Below are positions 16,101 through 21,793 of a DNA stretch of 21,793 nucleotides, piece after piece (the first letter of the stretch is position 1; each line of letters starts with the position of its first letter). The position numbers and the translations under genes were made by a program. The stretch is from CAJKWP01 sp964554475 (GTDB lineage: Bacteria; Bacillota; Clostridia; Christensenellales; UBA1242): contig CAZKOT010000020.1 in NCBI GenBank assembly GCA_964554475.1, positions 1-21,793 of the forward strand, written 5' to 3'. Under the pieces are notes generated by a model that was not told where the DNA came from, did no database searches, and saw only the letters and a program-made list of their open reading frames with translations.

Positions 16101-16303
16101 AAGAGGCGGATTTTAAAATTGAAGATAGAATTTTTGCAAATTTTAATAGCAAGAGTGAAATTTTAAATAAAGTTATTTCACAATTTAAACCTCAAATTAT
16201 GTCAGAAGCTTTAATCAAAGAAATTAAAGATGTTAAGTCCGAAATTGAAACAAGGGCAGAAATCGGCGGAGAAGAGGTTGTTATTTCATTAAGCAGAGAT
16301 TAA
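13180..16303 (+). CDS. ileS: Isoleucine--tRNA ligase, interrupted by an assembly gap
   Basis: Charges tRNA-Ile. The frame from ATG 13180 (AAGGA 9 nt upstream) runs into 10 Ns at 13858 and resumes in another frame after 13867. The text before the gap (ILVWTTTP) and after it (ANVAVAVNPELEY) are neighbours in the family with only WTLP missing, so this is one gene of about 1041 residues, not two. The HIGH box reads GVHH (55-58, in GPITANGEMGVHHAWNR) and the KMSKS region reads GSKFSKTSKN (near 590); both belong to an unusual IleRS subtype. Other marks are QNGFDAQGLWVEVEVEKE, the editing-domain entry WTTTP, EQIRLWFYSLLFMSV, and Cys pairs WCSHCG, CWRC, CQKC and CSQC. The methyltransferase gene follows at 18 nt and is probably cotranscribed. 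Confidence 0.93.
13858..13867. other. Assembly gap of 10 Ns
   Basis: A scaffold gap inside ileS. Protein continuity needs 12 nt here (Trp-Thr-Leu-Pro), so the 10-N length is arbitrary and creates a false frameshift. Confidence 0.95.
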
Positions 16304-16321
16304 AACAAAAAGAGTAATAAA

Positions 16322-17179
16322 ATGAATTTTAGCACTGATTGGAAAGATTATAGTATTATTGCCACGGGTGAGGGTGAAAAACTTGAGCGTTGGGGCAATT
16401 TTATACTTCTTCGTCCTGACCCTCAAATTATTTGGAAAAATCCAAAAGGGAAACTTTCTGATTATGATGGAATTGATGCAAAATATGAGCGAGCTAAAGA
16501 AGGCGGCGGAAAATGGATTTTTAAGCGTGAACTTCCAAAGGATTGGATTATTTCATGGAAAAGTTTAAAGTTTAAGCTTAAACTTATGGGATTTAAACAT
16601 ACAGGAATTTTTCCCGAGCAGGCATTTAATTGGCAAAAAATGATTGATATAATTAACTTGTCAAAACGACAAATAAAAGTTTTAAATCTTTTTGCTTACA
16701 CAGGAGGAGCAACTCTTGCTTGTGCAAGTGCGGGAGCAGACGTCGTTCACGTTGATGCAAGTAAAGGAATGGTGGAACGCGCAAAAGAAAATTTACATCT
16801 TTCACGACTAGAAAATGCACATGTAAGGTTTATTGTTGATGACTGTGAAAAATTTGTTACAAGGGAAATTAAAAGAGAAAATCGTTATGATGCAATAATA
16901 ATGGATCCACCGAGTTACGGGCGGGGACCAAATGATGAACTTTGGAAACTTGAAGACAAACTTTTTGATTTTGTTAAATTAACAAAAAAGATTTTAAGTG
17001 AAAAACCTCTTTTTATTTTAATTAATTCCTATACTACAGGGCTTTCATGTGGAGTTTTGGAAAATATTTCCAAATTAGTTTTTGGGGATGTTTTTCAAAA
17101 TTATAATGCATATGATTTGGGAATAAAAACAGAAGAGAATTTAATTTTACCCTGTGGTACGAGTTGTTTTTCTTTGTAA
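16322..17179 (+). CDS. Class I SAM-dependent methyltransferase, RlmI/COG1092-like
   Basis: The 285-residue protein matches the rRNA large-subunit (cytosine/guanine) methyltransferase-like group (Pfam PF10672). The N-terminal part has IIWKNPKGKLSDYDGIDAKYER and a GGKWIFKRELPKDW strand. The Rossmann domain has LNLFAYTGGATLACASAGA (motif I, about 121-139), VHVDASKGMVERAKEN (motif II), DDCEKF and IMDPPSYGRG (the catalytic motif IV-like loop, about 196-205). LILPCGTSCFSL ends the protein. There is no N-terminal PUA domain, unlike E. coli RlmI. It starts 18 nt after the ileS stop, with only a weak ribosome site, so it is probably the second gene of that operon. The substrate base is not determined. 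Confidence 0.85.
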   Translation: MNFSTDWKDYSIIATGEGEKLERWGNFILLRPDPQIIWKNPKGKLSDYDGIDAKYERAKEGGGKWIFKRELPKDWIISWKSLKFKLKLMGFKHTGIFPEQAFNWQKMIDIINLSKRQIKVLNLFAYTGGATLACASAGADVVHVDASKGMVERAKENLHLSRLENAHVRFIVDDCEKFVTREIKRENRYDAIIMDPPSYGRGPNDELWKLEDKLFDFVKLTKKILSEKPLFILINSYTTGLSCGVLENISKLVFGDVFQNYNAYDLGIKTEENLILPCGTSCFSL

Positions 17180-17281
17180 TTTTAAGACAACATTTTAAGT
17201 GCTACACCAATTTGAAAGTTTTTGTACGTCTTTTGAGTGTTTCAAATATAATTATTTAAAAATTTTTATTTTTAGAATATA

Positions 17282-17315
17282 AAAAAAGATGGTTGCAAAG
17301 CAAACATCTTTTTTC
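17282..17315. terminator. bidirectional rho-independent terminator
   Basis: The left arm 17282-17296 (AAAAAAGATGGTTGC) and right arm 17300-17314 (GCAAACATCTTTTTT) form a 15-bp stem with one G-A mismatch and an AAA loop. It lies between two convergent genes and has a T-run in both directions. Confidence 0.8.
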
Positions 17316-17356
17316 TTAAGAGTGAAACACATTACAACAAATATATTGTTGCAGTT

Positions 17357-17788
17357 TTATTGTTTTTCAATGGTGTCATCGTTAATTTTGTTTGATGAAT
17401 TTTCTAAAAAGTTTTCTTTCAAAAAATCTAAAAGTTCACCAAACTTTTTTAAATCATTTTCAAATTCTTTACTACTATGTTTTTGGGGTTTAGGTGCTTC
17501 CGGTGCATTTACTGAGTCAAAATATTCATCGTTTTGTTTTCTCAAAACTAAAATTTTTTCTTCTTTTTCTTTTAATTCGGAAATTTCTTTTTCAAGTTCA
17601 GCGATATTATTTTCTATTGTTTCAAGTTCTTCCTGATTTGTTTTTGGAGTTAGTACTTTTATTGCCTTATTTAAATCTAATGAATTTTTCTTTTGTTTTA
17701 TTTTTTCGGCAATTTCTACTGACAATTTTTCCAACATTTCACCGTTTATTGATAATAAGAGTGATTCTTTATCTTTTTCTTTACTCAT
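17357..17788 (-). CDS. Small coiled-coil protein of unknown function
   Basis: I do not recognise this 143-residue protein. It is highly charged and has no transmembrane segment or signal peptide. The middle (about 50-87, EELETIENNIAELEKEISELKEK...) has heptad spacing of a coiled coil. A Pro/Ala linker (APEAPKPQK, about 94-102) precedes a second helical region (FENDLKKFGELLDFLKENF). A strong AAAGGAG stands before the ATG at 17788, and an extended -10 promoter lies upstream. The opposite strand also carries open frames, but they lack a ribosome site and read as low-complexity Phe/Ser. It is probably cytosolic and may act through protein-protein contact. It is expressed divergently from the RluA-type gene. 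Confidence 0.7.
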   Translation of the reverse strand: MSKEKDKESLLLSINGEMLEKLSVEIAEKIKQKKNSLDLNKAIKVLTPKTNQEELETIENNIAELEKEISELKEKEEKILVLRKQNDEYFDSVNAPEAPKPQKHSSKEFENDLKKFGELLDFLKENFLENSSNKINDDTIEKQ

Positions 17789-17840
17789 TATTCTTCTCCT
17801 TTAATTTAATAATTTGCTAATAATAAATATTATTCTAATA

Positions 17841-17869
17841 AAAATAACATGTAAAAGAAATTATGTCAA
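17841..17869 (-). promoter_or_regulatory. promoter for the coiled-coil gene
   Basis: On the minus strand: TTGACA (17869-17864), 17 nt and TATTTT (17846-17841), with an upstream TG giving an extended -10. Confidence 0.5.
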
Positions 17870-17934
17870 TAGGAGACCAATTTATAGAAGTATTTATCAA
17901 AGTAACATTTTTTAATACAAAGTAATAATTTCTT

Positions 17935-17963
17935 TTGAATTATCTTAACAAATGCTATATAAT
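17935..17963 (+). promoter_or_regulatory. sigma-A-type promoter for the pseudouridine synthase gene
   Basis: TTGAAT (17935-17940), 17 nt and consensus TATAAT (17958-17963). The leader is about 36 nt. Confidence 0.65.
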
Positions 17964-18005
17964 TTTATTTGATACTGAATTAAATTACAGTTCTTAAAAG
18001 AAAAA

Positions 18006-18704
18006 ATGAAAAAAGATTTAATTGTTTTGTTTGAAGATAATCAAATTATTGTGGTTTTAAAACCACAAAATGTTTTAAGTCAAAGTGATGAGACAAAAGA
18101 TGATGACATGCTTTCAAGAGTAAAGGAATATATTAAAGAAAAATATAATAAAAAAGGCAATGTTTTTATTGGACTTGTTCATAGACTTGACAGACCTACA
18201 GGCGGTATTATGGTTTTTGCAAGAAATTCAAAAAGTGCAGCACGACTTTCGAAGCAAATTGCAGAGCATAGTTTTGTTAAAAAATATTTGACCGTTGTAA
18301 CGGGTCTTGTTAAAGCAAAAGATGGAATTCTTGAGGATTATTTAAAAAAAGATGAGAAAAATAATCTTGTTAAAATTGTTCCCATGAGTGAGGAAGGGGC
18401 AAAATTAGCAGTGCTTAATTATAAAATTTTAGAAAAAGTTGATGATTTAACACTTTTGGAAGTTAACATAAAAACTGGAAGAACTCATCAAATTAGAGTG
18501 CAACTTGCTAATTTAAAAAATGTTGTTTGGGGTGACGTCAAATACGGTTTTAAATCAAAAGAAAATGTGAATTTGGCGCTTTGGGCTTATTGTTTAGATT
18601 TTGAGCACCCTACAACTAAAGCAAAAATGAAATTTAAATGTTTACCACCTGAAGATGAAATGCCTTGGAAAGTATTTAAAAATTTTTTCGAAAGGAAAGT
18701 TTAA
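18006..18704 (+). CDS. RluA-family pseudouridine synthase
   Basis: Converts uridine to pseudouridine in rRNA or tRNA. The 232-residue protein is the catalytic domain alone, without an N-terminal S4 domain, like RluA/RluC-type short forms. VHRLDRPTGGIMVFARN (58-74) is the family core with the catalytic aspartate D62. IKTGRTHQIRVQLA (about 158-171) is motif III. The N-terminus VLFEDNQIIVVLKPQNVLSQ is the usual first strand and KPxG-like turn. ATG 18006 is the first start after the promoter; the ribosome site is weak. The target RNA position cannot be told from sequence. It is probably transcribed alone. Confidence 0.9.
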   Translation: MKKDLIVLFEDNQIIVVLKPQNVLSQSDETKDDDMLSRVKEYIKEKYNKKGNVFIGLVHRLDRPTGGIMVFARNSKSAARLSKQIAEHSFVKKYLTVVTGLVKAKDGILEDYLKKDEKNNLVKIVPMSEEGAKLAVLNYKILEKVDDLTLLEVNIKTGRTHQIRVQLANLKNVVWGDVKYGFKSKENVNLALWAYCLDFEHPTTKAKMKFKCLPPEDEMPWKVFKNFFERKV

Positions 18705-18986
18705 ATAATTACTTGTATAGAGACACAACCTGCAAGTCTTCGCTCCAGGACGGATTTGTTTCGTAAATTCCTGCAAATTGCTTTTGGCAATTCGATGTTC
18801 GGGAGAGAATAACCGTCAACTTCGTGCTATCCTCTCAAGATAGGAATTATTAAAGATTAGGCAGTGGTAATATACTATTCAAGAAAAACACACTAATAAA
18901 AAATCTTTAACTTAACTCTTAACTCTAAAGTCTTATCTCGTCAAATTCTTACTACAAGACGAAAAAAAATACGTCATGGAAGGAAA
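18705..18986. other. rluA-pepF spacer with possible structured RNA segment
   Basis: No gene is seen. A GC-richer part (about 18725-18845) holds two hairpins. The first is AATTGC-ttttg-GCAATT (18776-18792). The second is longer, AGAGAATA pairing with TATCCTCT (about 18813-18836, one mismatch). An octamer AGGACGGA (about 18747-18754) is shared with the element at 11545-11852. The tail (18905-18930) has AACTTAACTCTTAACTCT tracts. I see no T-box or other riboswitch consensus. Confidence 0.4.
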
Positions 18987-18998
18987 ATGAAAAAAAAC

Positions 18999-19028
18999 TT
19001 GATTGCAATGATATGGAGTTATTATAAT
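18999..19028 (+). promoter_or_regulatory. candidate promoter for pepF-cysK
   Basis: TTGATT (18999-19004), 18 nt and consensus TATAAT (19023-19028). Transcription would begin near 19035, 12 nt before ATG 19047, which supports that start over the in-frame ATG at 18987. Confidence 0.5.
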
Positions 19029-19046
19029 ATATATAAAAGGTGGTCT

Positions 19047-20828
19047 ATGAAAGAAAGAAATGAAATTGAAGAAAAATATAAGTGGGATTTAAAAAGTTAT
19101 TTTGTTTCTGAACAGCAGTGGGAAAAAGATTTTGAAAATCTTAAAAAAAGATTGGGTGAAATCTCAAAATTTGAGGGAAAATTAAAAGAAGAAAAATCAA
19201 TTTTTGACTGTCTTACTTTAGAAAGTCAAATTAGTCAAAAAATTGAACTTCTCGCTTGTTATGCTTCGTTAAAATCTTGTGAAGACCAATCAAATAGCAA
19301 AGCACAAGAAAGATTAGAAAAAATTTCTTCATTAGGAACAAAATTTTCTGCTGAAAGTTCTTTTGTTGATGTTGAAATTGGAGAACTTGAAAACGAATTT
19401 TTAGAAAAATTAAAAGAAAACAAAAACTATTCGCATTTTTCAAATGTTTTTTATGATATTATTCGTTTTAAACCTCACATGCTTTCAAAAAAAGAGGAAA
19501 AAATTTTGTCCTTAATGGGTGAATTTTCGGGAGGTTTTGCAGAAAATTTTGACAAATTTGATGATGCAGATTTGACTTTTGATGATATTTTAGACAGTGA
19601 AGAAAAAACACATCAATTAAATCACGCAAATTATCAATTATTCTCAGAAAATCCAGACAGGAAACTTCGTGAAAATGCAATGCGGGCAATGAATGGTGCG
19701 TATAAAAAATTTAATAATTTTCTTTCAATAAATTATATTTCAAATGTTAAAAAAAATTGCTTTAGAGCAAAAATAAGAGGTTTTTCTTCTACGCTTTCCG
19801 CTTCAATTTTTAGCGAAGATGTTGATGAAAATATTTACAAAATGTTAATTAAGCAAATTAATAAAAATTTGCCCGTATTTTTTAAATATTTTACTTTAAA
19901 GCAAAAACAATTAGGTGTTTCAGATTTTGCAGTTTTTGATTTGAATGCTCAAACAAATCATAAAGTTAGTCTTAAAATTGATTACGAAAAAGCAATTGAA
20001 ATTATTAAAGAGGCAACCTCAGTTTTAGGCGAAGATTACACTAAATTAATTGAAAGGGCGGAAAAAGAACGCTGGATTGATGTTATGCCAAATAAAAACA
20101 AAGATAGTGGAGCATTTTCAACAAGTGCTTACGGTGCACTACCAGTTGTTTTAATGAATTATGTTAAAAATACAAATAGTATTTTTACTCTAATTCATGA
20201 ATTAGGGCATTGTTTACATTTTTACTATTCTAACAAAAATCAACCTTTTGAAAAAGCAGGACATACAATTTTTACAGCAGAAGTTGCGAGCACAGTTAAT
20301 GAAATGCTTCTTTTACAGCATCTTTTAAAAAAGGCAAAAAGTAAAGATGAGAAGATTTACTACTACAGTTATTTTATGAATATGGTTAAAGGAACAATTT
20401 TTCGTCAAACGATGTTTTCAGAATTTGAAGCATTTGCACACGAATTACATGAAAAGGATAAACCTCTTTCAAAAGATGTATTAAACAATTTTTATTTTGA
20501 GTTAAATAAAAAATATTTTGGCGATAAAGTTAAACTGATTGATGAAATAAAATATGAATGGAGTAGAATTCCACACTTTTATAGAAGTTTTTACGTTTAC
20601 AAATATGCAACGGGTTTAATTGCTTCAATTGCGATTGTTCACAGAATTTTATCAGGAAAACCAAATGCTTCAAATGATTACAAAAAATTTCTTTCTTCGG
20701 GCTGTTCTCTTCCCCCAGTTGAACTTTTGAAAATTGCGGGAGTTAATCTTGAAGATGAAAAAACATTCAATAGTGCATTTGAATATATTTCTTCAATTTT
20801 GGACAGTTGGGAAGAAATAATGAAATAG
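19047..20828 (+). CDS. pepF: Oligoendopeptidase F (M3B zinc peptidase)
   Basis: A cytosolic metallopeptidase that cuts short peptides. From ATG 19047 the protein has 593 residues, the usual PepF size, and begins MKERNEIEEKYKWDLKSYF as the family does. The zinc site is IHELGH (H384, E385, H388), with the third ligand E412 in the FTAEVASTVNE helix. The substrate-binding C-terminal part has RIPHFYRSFYVYKYATGL. The N-terminal helical half and the FSGGFAENF segment are also typical. The frame is open to an ATG at 18987 with a GGAAGGA site, but the extra 20 residues are not family-like and would overlap a consensus -10. AAGGTGG precedes 19047 at short spacing. cysK follows directly and is translationally linked. 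Confidence 0.95.
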   Translation: MKERNEIEEKYKWDLKSYFVSEQQWEKDFENLKKRLGEISKFEGKLKEEKSIFDCLTLESQISQKIELLACYASLKSCEDQSNSKAQERLEKISSLGTKFSAESSFVDVEIGELENEFLEKLKENKNYSHFSNVFYDIIRFKPHMLSKKEEKILSLMGEFSGGFAENFDKFDDADLTFDDILDSEEKTHQLNHANYQLFSENPDRKLRENAMRAMNGAYKKFNNFLSINYISNVKKNCFRAKIRGFSSTLSASIFSEDVDENIYKMLIKQINKNLPVFFKYFTLKQKQLGVSDFAVFDLNAQTNHKVSLKIDYEKAIEIIKEATSVLGEDYTKLIERAEKERWIDVMPNKNKDSGAFSTSAYGALPVVLMNYVKNTNSIFTLIHELGHCLHFYYSNKNQPFEKAGHTIFTAEVASTVNEMLLLQHLLKKAKSKDEKIYYYSYFMNMVKGTIFRQTMFSEFEAFAHELHEKDKPLSKDVLNNFYFELNKKYFGDKVKLIDEIKYEWSRIPHFYRSFYVYKYATGLIASIAIVHRILSGKPNASNDYKKFLSSGCSLPPVELLKIAGVNLEDEKTFNSAFEYISSILDSWEEIMK

Positions 20829-20836
20829 GAGGAAAG

Positions 20837-21757
20837 ATGAGAGTTAAAAGTATAATTGAATTAATTGGAAACACTCCCATTCTTGAGGCAGAAAAATTAA
20901 AAAATAAATTGAAATTAAAAGGTAATTTGTTTTTAAAATTAGAACAATTTAATCCTTTCTCGTCAGTTAAAGATAGAGTTGGTTTTTCAATGATAAATGA
21001 TGCGGAAAAAAGCGGAAAGTTAACAAAGAATACAATTATTATTGAACCTACAAGTGGAAATACTGGCATTGGATTAGCATTTGTTGCAGCGGCAAAAGGA
21101 TATAAACTTATTATAACAATGCCCGAAACAATGAGTCTTGAAAGAGTTAAAATTTTACAGGCATTAGGTGCAAAAGTTATTCTCACTGAAGGAAGCAAAG
21201 GAATACAGGGTTCCTTGGAAAAAGCAGAAGAACTACATAAACAAAACAAAAATTCAATTATTCTTCAACAATTTGAAAATAAAGCAAATCCTCAAATCCA
21301 CCGAGAAACAACCGCACAAGAAATCTTAAAAGATATGAATGGAAAAGTTGATGTCTTTGTTGCATCAGTTGGTACAGGAGGAACAATAACAGGTATAGGT
21401 GAGGTTTTAAAGAAAAATTTTTCTAATGTGAAAATTGTTGCTGTTGAACCAAAAGACTCGCCAGTTTTATCGGGTGGAAAACCTGGATTTCATCAAATTC
21501 AAGGAATTGGAGCAGGTTTTGTTCCCAAAATTTTAAATACTAAAATTTTTGATGAAATTATTCAAGTTGAATTTAATAATGCAGTTGAAACTTCTAGAAT
21601 GCTGGCAAAAACCGAGGGAGTTTTAAGTGGAATAAGTTCGGGTGCTGCATTATGGGCAGGAATATTAATTGCAAAACGTAAAGATAATTTAAATAAAAAT
21701 ATTGTTGTTTTATTACCAGATACAGGAGAAAGATATTTGTCGACAAATCTCTTTTAA
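20837..21757 (+). CDS. cysK: Cysteine synthase A (O-acetylserine sulfhydrylase)
   Basis: Makes cysteine from O-acetylserine and sulfide, using PLP. The 306-residue protein is full length. K45 in NPFSSVKDRVG forms the PLP Schiff base, TSGNTG (72-77) binds the substrate carboxylate, VGTGGTITG holds the phosphate, and IQGIGAGFVP and SGISSGAAL are conserved. It ends GERYLSTNLF, the family end. ATG 20837 is chosen for the AGGAGG at 20827-20832, which overlaps the pepF stop codon (TAG 20826-20828), so the two genes are coupled. The stop codon lies in a small dyad (TCTCTTT-T-AAAGAGA, 21748-21762). A role as cystathionine beta-synthase or CysM is less likely given its length and motifs. Confidence 0.95.
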   Translation: MRVKSIIELIGNTPILEAEKLKNKLKLKGNLFLKLEQFNPFSSVKDRVGFSMINDAEKSGKLTKNTIIIEPTSGNTGIGLAFVAAAKGYKLIITMPETMSLERVKILQALGAKVILTEGSKGIQGSLEKAEELHKQNKNSIILQQFENKANPQIHRETTAQEILKDMNGKVDVFVASVGTGGTITGIGEVLKKNFSNVKIVAVEPKDSPVLSGGKPGFHQIQGIGAGFVPKILNTKIFDEIIQVEFNNAVETSRMLAKTEGVLSGISSGAALWAGILIAKRKDNLNKNIVVLLPDTGERYLSTNLF

Positions 21758-21760
21758 AGA

Positions 21761-21793
21761 GAAAGACAACCAAAAAAGAAAGACAACCAAAAA
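21761..21793 (+). repeat. tandem 17-bp repeat at window end
   Basis: GAAAGACAACCAAAAAA occurs at 21761-21777 and again, cut by the window edge, at 21778-21793. The core AAAGACAACCAAAAA also occurs inverted at 11833-11847. The array may continue beyond the window. Confidence 0.8.

Noticed and set aside
13754..16303. A separate gene starting inside the N-terminal part of ileS
   Set aside because: It is the out-of-frame continuation of ileS after the 10-N gap; the residues before the gap in that frame are a shadow of the real frame.
17289..17820. Open frames on the plus strand opposite the coiled-coil gene
   Set aside because: They have no ribosome site, read as Phe/Ser/Leu-rich low-complexity sequence, and overlap the terminator; the minus-strand frame has a strong ribosome site and promoter.
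18725..18845. tRNA gene in the rluA-pepF spacer
   Set aside because: GTTCGGGAG looks like a T-arm start, but no acceptor stem, anticodon arm or matching T stem could be built.
20767..21249. 160-residue minus-strand frame opposite pepF/cysK
   Set aside because: Antisense shadow of cysK, with no ribosome site or family match.
21761..21793. CRISPR array at the window end
   Set aside because: The units are 17 bp and directly tandem with no spacers; this is a simple tandem repeat.

Overview
The window looks like part of a metagenome-derived scaffold from a very AT-rich, low-GC member of the Bacillota (Firmicutes), probably an uncultured clostridial lineage. The evidence is the pth-mfd-prsA gene order, a ~270-nt SRP RNA that includes an Alu domain, a YwmB-like gene next to a SpoIIQ-like LytM peptidase gene, and AGGAGG-type ribosome sites with sigma-A-type promoters. 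A run of 10 Ns inside ileS is a scaffolding gap. The window ends inside a tandem repeat, which may be a contig edge. I see no prophage, transposase, CRISPR array or tRNA gene. The genetic code appears standard.

Layout. 1-5507: the 3' end of mnmA, a shortened GlmU-like protein without its catalytic signatures, pth and mfd. This is the glmU-(prs)-pth-mfd neighbourhood of Bacillota, with prs absent and glmU apparently degenerate. 5593-8827: a large PrsA-like foldase lipoprotein and a YbhN/UPF0104 membrane protein. 9112-11430: a glycerol(-1-phosphate) dehydrogenase-like protein that has lost its metal ligands, a YwmB-like protein and a SpoIIQ-like LytM protein, closed by a strong terminator. 11508-11853: a structured intergenic stretch visibly richer in G+C than its surroundings. 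11854-12579 (minus): a protein with an RxxxxH, HEPN-like N-terminal region and two CBS domains. 12694-13004: the SRP RNA behind a perfect consensus promoter. 13102-17179: ileS (an unusual GVHH-type IleRS) and an RlmI-like methyltransferase. 17357-17788 (minus): a small coiled-coil protein of unknown function. 18006-21757: an RluA-type pseudouridine synthase, oligoendopeptidase F and cysteine synthase, followed by tandem repeats.

Most genes are housekeeping: tRNA thiolation and charging, peptidyl-tRNA recycling, transcription-coupled repair, protein export and folding, rRNA modification, peptide breakdown and cysteine synthesis. The YwmB/SpoIIQ-like pair hints at endospore formation. No convincing new multi-gene system is visible. 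The most interesting signals are two enzyme-derived proteins with lost active sites, the HEPN-like/CBS protein, the structured intergenic element, and a 15-bp repeat found just downstream of two unrelated genes.
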